A stretch of DNA of 64,000 nt from contig ML133475.1 of assembly GCA_003864495.1 (NCBI GenBank), positions 693,435-757,434 of the forward strand. Reading direction: 5' to 3'. Numbering within the stretch: position 1 is the first letter of the stretch; every line of letters starts with the position of its first letter. The notes beneath the pieces are model-generated. The model ran no database searches. It was not told where the DNA came from and saw only the letters and a program-made list of their open reading frames with translations. Source of the stretch: Nemopilema nomurai (taxonomy: Eukaryota; Cnidaria; Scyphozoa; Rhizostomeae; Rhizostomatidae). Of the stretch, positions 38,901 through 51,400 are shown piece after piece. Both the position numbers and the translations under genes were made by a program.

Positions 38901-38996
38901 AAATCCGGATCTGATCACATGTTGCCGTTTTTCTTCTATAATGCCATGAGCAGTGGTTGGTTTATCAAGATCACCAAGGATCATAACAGAAGCCAT
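17548..38996 (-). CDS. Phosphoinositide-specific phospholipase C with an extra N-terminal PH domain
   Basis: Exons, 5' to 3': 38796-38996, 38344-38506, 38026-38093, 35827-35931, 35552-35600, 34715-34831, 33250-33323, 32141-32302, 31547-31645, 31106-31198, 28255-28400, 27871-27919, 27464-27620, 26973-27046, 26785-26856, 25876-26016, 25463-25495, 24758-24799, 23945-24022, 23642-23668, 22882-23032, 22257-22391, 21832-21918, 21210-21274, 19816-19923, 18973-19044, 18454-18541, 17548-17708. Total 2817 nt, 938 residues. The enzyme should cleave PIP2 to IP3 and diacylglycerol at the membrane. A canonical PH domain (27-125) precedes a PLC-type PH (150-260) and an EF-like region (260-440) with no clear calcium loop. 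In X (443-590) the catalytic set is intact: H457 and N458, E487 and D489, H501, E535. The linker is short and Ser-rich; then Y (655-775) and C2 (785-915). The acceptor of exon 4 is uncertain (35931 or 35939). A further 5' exon is possible. Subfamily not assigned. Confidence 0.88.
18067..18288 (+). CDS. Possible 3' exon of an unidentified membrane protein, opposite strand of the PLC's last intron
   Basis: After a plausible acceptor (tttctgatcag, ending 18066) a frame of 73 codons runs to TAA at 18286-18288. It begins FVLVILG, like the end of a membrane helix. A basic then mixed tail follows ([20 protein letters not shown]), ending [12 protein letters not shown]. That pattern resembles the stop-transfer and cytoplasmic tail of a type I membrane protein. 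I could not find convincing upstream exons on the plus strand, and the segment lies wholly inside a PLC intron. I recognise no family. Confidence 0.3.
   Translation, partial: EISDQFVLVILGRRHRANKGGRLKRDKNEIQFTDYSESRRSRCFRYISKDHDNIPDFIKRRYEDYLSKIDTPA
19926..20030. repeat. AT-rich tandem repeat (aaattgataaat)
   Basis: Irregular repetition of aaattgataaat/aataaattgat in a PLC intron. Confidence 0.85.
28523..30325. repeat. 1.8-kb minisatellite with 49- and 61-base units
   Basis: About thirty tandem units lie between PLC exons 31106-31198 and 28255-28400. One unit type is 49 bases (containing ccggtacatcatctggtaca then ccctccgacacaccctt). The other is 61 bases, with one more 12-base ccggtataccttc element. 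Both are built from a 12-base word (ttccggtacacc and variants). The order of the two types follows a higher-order pattern. On the plus strand it reads Gly-Thr-Ser-Ser-rich peptide, but a 49-base period shifts frame at every unit, so the open frames here (e.g. 28465-28887) are by-products. Confidence 0.95.
32882..32927. repeat. (CAA)n microsatellite
   Basis: About 14 CAA/ACA triplets in a PLC intron. On the minus strand it reads as a valine run, which is not coding. Confidence 0.9.
33408..33697. mobile_element. MITE, family D, with long inverted ends
   Basis: A core of about 40 near-identical bases (left: gtccgacatccctcagagta, then tgcaaacgtcggaaa) appears inverted at 33644-33684 (tactctgagggatgtcggac). 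Weaker matching extends each arm to about 55 bases. The centre is about 180 bases with no frame. It lies in a PLC intron. Confidence 0.8.
34971..35045 (+). mobile_element. tRNA-like SINE head (second family)
   Basis: Begins GGCCGATAGCTCAGAGGTAG, a tRNA D-arm with A box. A foldable anticodon arm and a good T arm (GTGAG, loop TTTGAGT, CTCGC) follow. The 3' side of the acceptor stem is replaced by TTATTTTT, so it cannot form a mature tRNA. It is a SINE head or a tRNA pseudogene, in a PLC intron. Confidence 0.65.
37059..37188. mobile_element. MITE, family B, copy 1 (AGGGCCTCCGACG ends)
   Basis: About 130 bases bounded by agggcctccgacga and tctcggagccctt. The interior (gagcttttctaaatatcttt, then tgttatgattgttaaaatct) is nearly identical to the copy at 54127-54255. 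No coding capacity. Confidence 0.8.
37371..37428. repeat. 17-base tandem repeat (TTTGATCTCTCAAGC)
   Basis: Three and a half copies of tttgatctctcaagc plus two variable bases, in a PLC intron. Confidence 0.85.
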
Positions 38997-41007
38997 TGAT
39001 TCCGCATGTAAATCTAACCTCTCCCCATTACAATATCTTCTATCCTGCCTAAAGAATGTAATTTTGACCTGTGAATAGGTATATCAACGTGTTTGCACTT
39101 AATAACAAGCTTTAAAACGAAACAGAAATAGGGGCAACTGAGAAACATTATCAGTTAAAGAACATTATCAGCCTCTTGTGGTAAAAATTTTGCATTTTAA
39201 TTTTGTATACAGAAGCAAAGTATGGATCAATAGGTGAATCAAATACAATGTTATTTACTTTTTTTATAAACACCTAATTCCTATCCTTGTGGCAATATGA
39301 AACTAAGCAACTTAAGAAGGATTTCAATAAAAGAATTTCTTGCCAAGTGAAAAGCATCTAATTTTAGCATATATGCATTTAAAATCACAAAACATTCTCA
39401 GCAAATTAAATTCATTAATCTTTTGTGTTTGACTTTGTTGCTTTTACTGTAAATGGACAAAATTGATCAATAAGTTATAAAGCCTTCCAGTGAGGGCCAA
39501 CTAGAAAACCTGACTTTTAAAGGGAACAATGGAACCATTTCTAAGACCTTATTACCACATGGTATAGAACCAATAGACCGAAAAAATTGGAACAAGATTA
39601 ATATTTCCCACAGGAATGTTTCATGGAAAAATTTTTATACGAGATTTTTTTAGTTGTTGATTTGAAAAGTCAATATACTCCACACTTCGATCTACCTGAT
39701 ACTACCTATAATAATAACAGAATACCAACTTAAAATAGATACCTTTTATCTTCTGAAGCTATCACATCCTCATTTTAGAAAAACTCAGAACTTCCTGCTT
39801 GTTGTTTACATCGCAAATCTCACCGGCCACAAGATCAGGAAGCAAATCATGGCCTCTTTCCAAGATCAATCGGCCTCTTTCGCATTTAACTATTCAAACG
39901 AACTGGCAGGCTGCAAGAGGGGAGGAGCGGGGCGGGGCGGGGCGAAATTCCACCCCTCTTTAATTACCTTTTTACGCTACAGGTTTAGCTAATTTTACAC
40001 ATTATCATTTGAGCGCGAAGTGAGTTCAGGAATCCGCTAGAAGAGAGGAAAAATCATCATGGCCACGAAAAACCGAGGTCAGTTAACAGGCATCGCGGAG
40101 TGTTGAGAAAAGTGGGGGGTCTAAAAAAAGTGGGGGGGGGGCTAAAACCATTAAACAAGAATCTTTATTGGTAGTCTATTACTTAGTATTTAGGATTTTT
40201 GCAAAAACTGGGGGGCTAAAGGCTCCCTTAGCCCTGTTCCGCGGTGCCTGGTTAAAAAAACGACTTGAAAACCTAATAATATCCCTGCAATAGTGACTAA
40301 AATACCTTTGAAGTTGAATTCATTACTCACATCTATGTTTGAAAATGAAAAGTGCGATGTAAATAATATAATCAGCTGACATTGTTTGAAGCCACTTTTG
40401 AACATTCCAATTTTACGCGAATCTAAGAATATCGTACAACGAAAAGTGTCACTGGGGTAGCTGTTTCGGTAGACAAGACGATTGTACTTCAATGTGAGAT
40501 TACTTGAAGTCAAATTAGTCAAAATAAACAGCATTAGCCAAAGTTTTATATACCAGGCATATTCATACAAAAAATATTTCTCTAAAGCAAGGCTTCAATT
40601 TTCCGTAATGAAAAAGCTTTTGCAAGTTCAGGAGGTCTTTGTCCTCGTCTTTCTCTCTAAACATACAAATCTGCGTTTCCAATGACACTTTAAAAAATGC
40701 CCTCTTGGCACCCTTGGACCATTTTTGAGCGTAAATCGTGACTTTATCTTATGGGCTCACCACTGGGATGGCAATTGTGACTGCGTAAGCATGAAGGTTT
40801 TATATGCACCCGTGATATGGATCACGGGATGGCGAAGTAGCTGCAAAGCATTGGCAAAAATAGCAGACAGCTTTCTTTTCCAGTTCGCTTTTTATTTACC
40901 TGAATCATTATTATTTTCCAGATTCATCATATAATAATTATAGCCCTTATCTATTACTTGGTATCTCATGGTGTAAACTGAATTTCTAAAATGTTGCAAC
41001 AAAGCTT

Positions 41008-41009
<2 letters not shown>

Positions 41010-41046
<37 letters not shown>
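41010..41046. repeat. (AT)n microsatellite
   Basis: About 18 uninterrupted AT dinucleotides. Confidence 0.95.
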
Positions 41047-41051
<5 letters not shown>

Positions 41052-42342
41052 TGTACGTTTTGTAAAAACCATTAATTTTTCCTGAGATCTTAAACGATTT
41101 GGAAAGTATAAATCAAAGTTAGTAAGAGAGAAAAGGTGGAACATTGCAAGTTAGACGTAGTGGTGAACATAGATTCGCTTGATAATTTTTCTAGCACAAT
41201 TCATGCAATGAACTACTTTCTTGGTCTATCGATAAAGGTTCGTTATGATGTTTCAATGCCAATTTAATCGAATCCCCTGCGGCGTGGAAAATGTGGGCAA
41301 TAACCCCTTGCTTTTACAAGCTTGCGCACTTAAAGGTTGTTTGCCCAATTTACCCAGGGTAACCCCAAGCCTTTTTGTCACTATTATCCAGCTTATGGTA
41401 GATGAGCCAAAATACCAACAGCTGAAGTATTTTTTGTCTTCAATCCTTCTCTATTTGGCTAGGACACCTTTGGCGTCCCTGTAAGGTGAGCACCCATTTT
41501 GGCCCGCGTTGGATATCATTTGCAATCGCCCCGATTGCCCCTCTCTGCTCCTCCGGCCAGCGTGCCATTGGTAAGATGATTAGTGGACAATAGACCATCC
41601 ATGGAGAAACGCATTCGATTGGTATTCTTCCAAACATTAACTTTTTTTGCTTTTAAAGAAAATAAGTGAAAAGCTTTCAAAATTGATAGTAACATCAACT
41701 AGCAACAGTAAACATCGCTAATTGCAATCAGGTTAATGAGTGTCTTTTCATTAAAGCTCTTCTCAATCCCAGTTTCTGCACACCCCTATACCAGTACAAA
41801 AGCGTTGCTAGATCGCTTTGAGATCAGAGCAAAAAGAGCCAAAAATGCACCCACGTGCATTAGGCCAATAGAAAATTTGGAGAGTAGTAACTAATTAGAG
41901 GGTAGAAACAAATAAAATCTGACAGTGATGCAACTTGATCTTGAGCGTCTTGTGGAATTCAACTTGAGTGTCTGGTATGAAGAGATTTATGATGAAATTA
42001 TAATGTGATAAATTTTGTTTACTTTTTTATAACAATGAATTCTAGTCAATTTTACAACAATTGATTCTAGTCGGCTCATCTCTTCAGCTTCAGTTTCTTT
42101 GTTCTTCTGCATATTGACTTCCTTGCTGGTAATCGTCTTCTTATTACAGGTCGGTATTCAGCTGGTAATTTCTGAAACGGGATTGCATGAGATGGTTAAA
42201 TCTCTCATAAAGCGGTAAAGAAGGCGAAGAATGCGTAGACTTCCTGTAGGCAGCAAGTGTTGTGGTGGGCCTAGGAGGTAGAGCTTGGAAGAAGCCTTAG
42301 TCGCTCTTCCCAGGCCTGTTTACTGCCTTTATCCTTTACCCA

Positions 42343-42348
42343 TTTATT
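42343..42348 (-). terminator. Candidate poly(A) signal of the monooxygenase gene
   Basis: AATAAA on the minus strand 135 bases beyond the stop codon. Confidence 0.45.
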
Positions 42349-42482
42349 TTTTCTCAATCCAACATATAAAGTCTTCAGTCATCCTGAGATACTTAAATCA
42401 CATCACCTCAACTGCAAAATTCTCTCCCATCTCTAGGAAACTCACCCTTCCTTGTTTCAAGCACGCCCATTATTATTCAAGT

Positions 42483-45400
42483 CTATAAAGCACCCCTCTG
42501 GCTCTCTTTTCTCTGCAGGGCGAGTAACAAGTCAATGATGGCCAGGGAAGTCCACTTTGACACCCACATCTCAGTTGAATGAGCTTCAGCATAATAATTT
42601 AGTTTCTCTTGATTCAAGGAATGAAGCTTTTTACTTTCTAGTAAAACCATACCAAGTTTTACGCTCTTGCTTAGATCATTCGAAATTGGACTTCCATGAT
42701 CCTGCATGTTGACAAAGAATTGCAGCCGCGAGCGACCACTTCCATGTGCATCGTATTATTGAAGGAAAAGAAGAAAAGCATAGGCAAAACTCACATAATA
42801 GTGTGCGTTGATTCCGAGGCAACGCGGCATGACTAAAGGGAGAGGATCATCTTTGTTATAGAAATCGTACAGCTCTTTCACCATCGATTTCGTCCATGTG
42901 ACACCCGTCCAATTTGCCATCTGCCAATTTTCGAGCGGATGAGATTTGTCTATGCTGATGTAAAAAGTAACGAAAGCATTTTACCAATTCACATAAGCTG
43001 GACTGTTGTCTTAAACTAGACTAAAGGTCTTATTTTACTTTTAAAAACTTTGCGAAAAAATCAAAAGCTAGTTCCTCAAAATTGTTGCCGAGGGTAACAT
43101 CTAAAATAGAAAACTGCCTCGCTATATACAATCTCTGCCAAAAGTCTTGAAACACTTGCCCTAATTTACGCATCGCGCAAGTTGCCTAATCCCCTCACCC
43201 CCAAAACAATGTTGTGTAGCGCAAAAGTGAATAATCCTAAAAACAAAAGTGAAGTACTCTCATGTACCTATGCCCTTTCCCTAAAGATGCAACATTGTTT
43301 AAGGGGGCAAGGGGGTTGCAGCTACCAAGGAGAGACGGAAATAGAACGGGGGTCGCAAAAACAAAAAATTCATGGTGTTCCAACTACTTTTGGCAGAGAT
43401 TGTAGTACCAGCGAGTTTGCCTCTATCATTGGCATGCATGACAAAATCGATGTTTCTGACAACAGACATAACAGTCGAATGCCACACTGAAAGTGGAACT
43501 TGTTCTCCGTTTCCGATTCCTCCTCCGTTGTGGGTTTTGGTAGGGCATTGAATTCTGGGAGCCCGATTCTAAACTGCAACATTATTTCTAAAAGAAAGGC
43601 TAAGAAAAGCGGCTAAAACAAACCATTTTGGAAAGGCAGGATTGGCATAGGACGACGTAAACGCGGGCTGTACCACCATTTCGTCGCTGGTGCATGTTGT
43701 GAGGTTGACTTTAGGGTAGTACATCATGAAGTTGAAGCACATCTCTCTGTCTGATCCCATCCCACCCTGTCAAAGAGATGCAAGTTTACTTCTGTTTACA
43801 CCAGCGAGTTTACTTCTGTATGATGATAATAAAACAAATCGCCGTAATAACAATTCACTTTGACAATTATCAAACTCTTAACTATATACAGCCTATTTTG
43901 ATGCCCAAAATACCCAAAATACACGCTTGTTTATAAGGAACTTACATGTAGAAGGCCAAAATATTTAAAGAACTTATACTACTAAAAGCGAAATCCCTAA
44001 CGAACTCTTCGATTTGAAACATTTTTATAACTGCAAGCATCAAGAACTAAAAAAGCCGGTTCCATTCATTTGCAGCCAATACTCGCATCGATTGTTTGCT
44101 ATTCGTGTGTCAAGTGCTTCATTGAGTAGTTTCCGCATATGCTGTCTCGCCCCTCTCTCTCTCTATTTAGTGCTAAGGCTTATTGTAGTCAAAGCACCGA
44201 AAGTGAGACATTAAGGAACTTTTAGGGAACTTTGGTACTAAAATCTGATGATTTGAGGTCTACGAATAAAGAACTTTTGGAACTAGGCCTTGAGGTAGGT
44301 TCCTTATAAAAAAGCGTGTATATTGTGCATCGTGTCTTGTCCCTTTTAGTCCTGAAGCAGTGACTGCTCCAAATGACTTTGTCAACAATTTACCAGGTTA
44401 GAAGGATCCGCGTGTATTTGCATTTGAATTGTTCCGGGCAATTGTTATATCCAACCCGTAATTGGCACCAAAATACTTGAAAGCAAACTCAATGAAAATT
44501 AAAGACAGCAATGTTTAAAGACATTTATGCTTTGCATTTACAATAAAGTAAGCAATATCTTAAGCTTCATACGCACTAGAGTCGTAAATGTCCGATTTTT
44601 TGTCCGGTATGTACAGGACGTAAAGATTTCATCTCCCTGTAGAAAAAAATATCCAGTCCGGTAAAAATTACACATTGTAGAGCAACATCAGTGATTATCT
44701 ATCAGACATCAACTGCCAGTAGACATCAAACTCCACCCTCCTAGTAGACAACAGCAACAACATTTTGTTTTACGATATGGCTGTCAATTTGCCTGTCAGT
44801 TTGGAAAGTTTCTTGAATGTGAGTAATTGGACTTTTGTCTTCTCATAAGGTATGCAATAAAATGTAGCCATTCCATTCCATTTTACAAGATACAGCCATC
44901 CTCAACCAGAAGCCGTCTTTTTTCGTATTTACAATGGTAGAACGCACTGGCCTTGAATACTAAACACATCGTCTCGCAAGATAATCGAACAGACTACTCT
45001 GTGAATGAGAATGTAGTTCATACCGCTTTTACTTCGACCTCTTTGTTCATCACAAGTACTTGCTAGAACACAAAACAATATTTGTCTTAGCTCTTAACAC
45101 AGCTGCAGTGAGCATGCATTATTAACAGTTATAGTATTAAGTAGACCTCTATCAGTCCTACAACATGTTGGTTTTCTGGAGCATGAAAGCCTTATTTAAA
45201 CAGGAATTAGACTTGTCTGCGGTAATACTGTAACCAGGCTTCCCAGATCACAGAGATTGCGATTACCAGATAATTCACATAACAGAACGTTTCAAAAGAG
45301 ACAAGCACAAGATACAAAACAAGATATTAAACAAAAAACAATAATATCGAACTTTAAATTTCTTGCACTCTTAAACAACTCCCCTTAAATTTGAGAATCA

Positions 45401-48400
45401 TAAGCCTTGGTTTTTGTGCTTCCTGAGAACAGATAAGGTTAAAATATTGTTGTTGGAGTCACCTGATAGGCTGGGTCAAAATTGTCATTCCGCACAATGT
45501 CTTCCACCTCACGTCCGTTTCTGACAACAGTAGTGCGAATGGCGATGGCCGAATCGTGTGCATGTGGAAATGTTGCGAATATTTTGATACTTTTTTCAGA
45601 AAATCGTCTGCCCTGGTCCATTTTCTACAATTAAAATGCAGTTCGGTTGACGCTAAAGATCCTGAAAGTTGCTTCTTAGTTTGTGGAAAAGCTGCTTGTT
45701 AGAACAGCAAGTCATTTTAGTGTAAGTCTTGATGTTGGCAATAGACGAATAAGCTAAGTATTGACAGATATGGGGAGTATCATATACAGAGATGTGTTGA
45801 TGAGGCAGTCGTACTTATACCAACGTGTTCATTGACTGCTTAATTTTTGCAAATCAATTCACGGAATAAAAACGTGGGACATCTGCATTTCCCCTGGTAG
45901 GACCAGCTGATTGTCACTGGTAACAGAAATGCTAGCACATGCAGTTGGTACATGGCATTACCTTGGTGCAGCTCTTGGTACAAACACCTTTTAAGGTCCA
46001 TCTGCTCAATCCAGGGGGAATGATGAGGTTGTCAGTTACAGAAGCGCCTATTGTTAACATAGCAGCCTCGTGTTTTCTGGGCTCTCCATAGAACATCCTG
46101 AATCCAGTTGTATCGACGAGGTCTGAAACGAAATCAAAAAAGCAATTATTTCTATTGACTCTGTTAAAAAGAGCTTCACTTTACAACGAGTCAATTTGCT
46201 CTACAACTTGTGCTTTAGTAGACAAAGAGCTCACTGACTTAATCAAAACCTTGCTCAAATGCCCAGCAAACTTTGTTTATTTGTTATATCTTTCCTCCAT
46301 AGGAAGGTCATTTATGATGGGCTTGTTGACTCAGTGAGTCGCAAAATGTTGTCTGTCCTTATAAAGAGAGACATGTTTTCACTTTGAAAAAGCAGGACAT
46401 GTTCCAACCCCTCCAGCAGTTATCGAAATTGTCAGCAGAGCAGAAATACACACCATTTCAGTGTCTGTAAGTTTTCATTTTCAACTTTTTATTTCTACTG
46501 TAAAGAATGGCAAACCTTTCCTGAGTTCTTCATTATTGAAATGGCTTTCCAGAACAAAGTACTTTGAGCTGTCTTTTGTGCCAATGGGATATCCTACATT
46601 GTCAGGAAATCTGAAATTCTGAACAGAATAGAACATACATACATTTGGTAGTGCGATAATTTATAATGATATAATGTGCTACGTTGAATTATATCCCTTG
46701 GACAATAACTAGAAGGTTCTCCCTTTGGAACTCCTGGCTGTGCACGGAGAAAATGTTGATTGACACGCTTAACACGTGGAGCCAACCAAAGGCAACGTTC
46801 TAATCTCCATATTAAAAACGGCCTAATAGTTTAATCTCTGGTAAGAGACTAAAGTTAAAAAAGATTGCTTCAAGAAGGGATGATCTATACATTTGCTGTA
46901 TTCGAATGATGAACTCGTTCAATAGTGCCATCTGGAGAAAGCCAATGTTTCCTTTTTCTCATGTCATCTATTGTGACAACATTAAATGGGCAGCAATTAT
47001 TCAAAGTTAAGCTCGTTACAAAAAGGCTACCCACCACTCCTCCAATTCCATATGCGAAAATACCGCCAGTTCCTGCGCAGCGTTTGATGGAGGGGGGTGC
47101 GTCAGTCGAATAACATTCACCGTCGTAGGCGAGATCTTTTTCACTGAGATCGTCACATGCATAGAGAACCAAGTGATGGACTATTTCCTTTTCTCTTTTT
47201 TGCGACACTGGATGAATCTGAGGATAAAAGTCATTTAAGAAAAAGTCCACAAACATTGACGGCTACACGGCTGGGAACCGGAGGAAGTTTTGCCTGTTGA
47301 TGTCATATTTTAGGAAGGTTTTTCAGTGAATTTTTATTAGAATCAACGAAAGTGATTGCAAAAAATTGCTTTGAGTTGGTAATGAGGAAGGCTTGAATTA
47401 TAAAATAGAAAACGAAGGAAGGTTTTCTGGGCTCCGTGTTAAACAGTGAAATGTTCATCGTTGTCGCCTGAAAAATGCATTGCCACAAATTGATTATCTG
47501 TGGTCTGTGTGATCAACCAAAAAGTGTCATTCTTACTGTCAAGACGTTTGTCACCATGAAAAGGGACACTGATATAAGGGACACTGATTTACGGTAGTGC
47601 CCCACAGACTGACTCACCTCAATGAAATGTTTCGGTGTTGTCAGGTTGATCAACCTATCGATTCTGAATGGAGTGCACCAATAGGTTGTTTTCTTCTGCG
47701 GGACTCTCACCTTTTTATGACATAAATAAGATTCATGATGGTCAAAAAATGTGGAAATGATTTTGCAAATATTCTTTCGTATTTGGAAAAGTGCATGCTT
47801 TTGTTTGCTTTGATAGCCTTTAGTTCTGAGGAGCCATCAAGAATACGAGAAACAAGACACTATTGACTTGTGAAATCACGTGTCGCTGAAGAGTTGCAAC
47901 AAATATTGCCTTAATCATATTTTACACACATATAATCATTCCAAAGAAAGTAATTTGCTTCTCATAGTTGCACTGGACATTGAGTCATCCGACTTTTTGA
48001 CGTAGAGAATACTAACATATTCAAAGAGAGGAAGCAGTATTAGATTGGTAGGTGCTTTTTATTCGAAAGCACTATTGAAGGTTCTGTTCTGTTTTGACGT
48101 AAATGATTGTTAATATCATAACCCTTTGCATTACTTGTCCAATCTGACATTCAACTAGAGCTATATAACATCTGACATTAAGTTTCACCCTTTCTAATGT
48201 TCAAACCTACCCATATCGATAACAAAACCGTTTTAAAAACGTATTGAAACTGACCTCTCGATGGAAAAGATCAACATATTTCGTCCCTGCTGGGAGGTCT
48301 TTTTTAATTCCACTGTTCAAAAGATTAATACTTCTAGATTTGAAGTTCGATGAGTTGCTGCTAAGAACGGAGCATGCGTCTAGTGCATTTTGCGGATGTT

Positions 48401-51400
48401 TTTCTCCCCAGCCGTAAATGATCTTCGCAGTCCGTTCCTACATGAAATAAAAATAGGTTCTGTTTTCAACGCCTAGTAAATCAACAAAGGTAATATTAGC
48501 GTTCTAAGTTGTTTATATGATGTTCAAATCGAATGTTCTCTTGTTCTTGAGATATGGCAAGACAACTTCGGTAGCCACCCATAATGAATTGCTTCTAGTT
48601 GAGAATAAATAATTGCAACTTTAACAACAACTGTGAGTTATGTTAGTAGTATTGGAGAGTTTTGGGTCATTTAGTTTTGACATCCCTTTTAATAATATGA
48701 CCTTCATTCTTGACAACCATAAGAATATTAATTGCTATCGCTACTCTAAACGCCCTTTTAGTTATCATTGTTATTGGAAACAAAAACAGTTCTGAAAAAA
48801 GGCGAAATAGAGTTTATAAATATGTAGCAACTACATTAGAAGCATCTAGCAACTATAATTGTATTAGTCATACTACAAACATCACACTAAGCAACTGCGT
48901 GTCGCTAAATCTTCTTTATCGACTTAAACGCCAGATCTTATCGGGTTAAAGCGCATCTCTACCAATGCTTTTTTATTATAGTTTACAAAAGAATAGACTT
49001 TGTTAAGAAACTGTGTGAAAGCAGAACTTCTATCACGCGAATATTTGCCGCGCTATTCAACGCTCAATTTGCGAAAATTACACAAATTAGAACAAGCCGG
49101 CGAAGGCAGTGAATAATTTTGTGAATCAAAAAGGAAAATGAGAGGCCTCATCTACATCGGATTGATTGAGGCCTCGAAAATATTTTTGAAAAAAATTGTC
49201 AAGTTCAGGCAAAAAACTGTGTGCAGATGCCTTGAAGGGCATTATAGTTGAATGATAACGACATTGATTTTGGTATTTGAGCTCATTTGTGTTGCCTGAT
49301 TTGATATCCAGGCTTTTAAATATCTGGCGTTTCTGAATGCTGCTAGTTTTCAAATATTACATTTGTAAAAAAATATTTAATACATTTGTTTCTCACCTTG
49401 ATATCTCTGTCATATTTATCACAAGTCACGAGTCTCCTCTTGAACTCCAGCCTCGTTTCGTTGCCAGTCCGTTGGCTGGTCACCAACCGCCAGTCCTGCT
49501 GGCTGTCAAGTTTAGAAAGGCCATCTTGCGTGCCATGGCAGTCCTGCACGGGGAAGGAGATAGTTTGGGAAACCGGTCTTTTGAGGATCTTTTCATCTGC
49601 TTGTTATTGCGATTACATTGCGATTATGCACTGGCTCCAGAAATTGGAGAAGAGGGGGAGGAGGAAGTAGGCGTAAAATACGACAGGGGATGGATAGAGT
49701 CTCAGAGGGGGTGGACAGAGAGACGTGGGTAAGAAGGAAAAAATTATATAGGCAAAACATACCAAACGGGTGCATACAATGGAGACAAACAGTGGACAAA
49801 AGGCCATAAGGAATGATAAAAATATAGGAGCTGGTATGGGAACATGAAAAAGTAAACCAGGGTAAGGGAACAGAAACAGGAGAATTGGATGAGGGACCGG
49901 CAAGGCAGATTTGAAATGATTGTGTCTGCATCCTGCTAATGCCTTCTTGGCCCTTTCAAGGAAATGTCTTAAAATGTGAAGGGAAATTTTTCTGTTGCAA
50001 GGCCAGGTAGCACGTCCCGCAAGAATATATTATATGACACCAGCTGATTCATGTTTGCGAATGAAAAAGTTTAATAGTTTAATTTATTTGAAGGTCATTG
50101 TTCTTTTTACCACCATCTTAATAATACAAATAATACCGAAATTTGATGAGGGTACCTGCCTTACAACTCAATGCTTTCATCAAGGGCAGAACAAACTTTG
50201 AGCCATTAAAAAACATCATTTCGTGAAAAGATCGTAAGAAATGTTTACTTGGTCTTACAAACAAGCCTTGGCCGAGTCAGAATAGTGCGTATCGTGTTTA
50301 AATCTCGTTTTGTGTTTTTCGACAAGATTAAAGCAAGTAACCGAATTCCCGTGAAAACTCAATTTACTTCGCTTAGCGTGAATATCGTTGCTTTTTTGCA
50401 TCGATAGCGACGAATTAAAAGCAAAATTGTATCAGTTTCCGCATGATCCATCAATTCTTTAAAGCGCAGCGCTACGACTCTGACAATTTTTAGAAATTAT
50501 AAGAAAATTTTAAAAATTTCTAGGTGCTAGTTGTGTTTCAAAAGTAGTAGATAATTTCCAAGTCACTTCTTTCCATTTGGAATTTCGATGCAACTATTAA
50601 AAAGCCGCTTTTACAGAATGTCCGAAGTGTTCTACCAACTGAGACTCTTGCTCCACAAATGCCTTTACTGTCATATAATTTGCAAGGATAGCAGCACGAG
50701 TAGCTATACGTCTAAGACATAATCAAATTCCTTTTGGCGGGCACACGATTAATATGTAAAAATTTAGTCATAAGAATACCGAGGCTAAAAATTGCCAAAA
50801 ACTAAGAATAGTGCCAGGCTTAATTAAGACTAAAATTTCTCCCTAATCTGAATTTCCTCCCGAAGCAAAAATGTTACTCTGACGTTCTTCTGTTTGTTCG
50901 TATTGAAATTTATGGACATAAAAAGGATTTGATATTTTCTTTGATCTCCAGGCGAATTTACACCTGTTGGGCAAGAATAATCAAAGAATATTCTTGGGCT
51001 CGAAATCGAAATTTTTTTAGAATATTGATATTCGTAAAGGTATATTATTATATTATAGAAAAGAGTCAACTGATAGTTATGACACCCAACCACTGGAAGC
51101 GCAAATAGAAAATGACAATCAACATATTCATTACGACGTTCATTATATAGTGGCATTTTGAAAATGAAAGTTACAATTAATTAAAGAAAAAGCAGCATCG
51201 ACAAACATACCATCAAAACTGCCTTCCCATGCTTATTTATCCAGCCGACAGCGAAATCAGCACCCTCGATTTTCCCGGAGAGCTTTTTCGAAATACCGAA
51301 TGCAATCCAGCCGGCGGTTTGCACTTTGACGCGGAAAAGGATCCAAGGTTTATTTACGCGCCAGCTCAGCTGATAGTTGTTGCCTTGATCCAGCCATAGT

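Larger units (their letters stand above)
38997..42482. other. Intergenic space between the PLC and monooxygenase genes
   Basis: Holds a strongly GC-rich spot at 39917-39948 (repeated ggggcggggcg), which may mark a promoter. A gggggctaaa-type dispersed repeat fragment lies at about 40120-40250, and an (AT)n run at 41010-41046. The frame starting ATGGCCACGAAAAACCGAG at 40060 is followed by a possible donor, but no partner exon was found. No gene is supported. Confidence 0.5.

Noticed and set aside
40060..40080. ATGGCCACGAAAAACCGAG followed by GTCAGT as a first coding exon on the plus strand
   Set aside because: No downstream exon could be found before the monooxygenase gene.
49593..49931. Overlapping frames on both strands around the second monooxygenase exon
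   Set aside because: They arise from purine/pyrimidine-biased sequence beside the exon; only 49397-49543 fits the DOMON frame.
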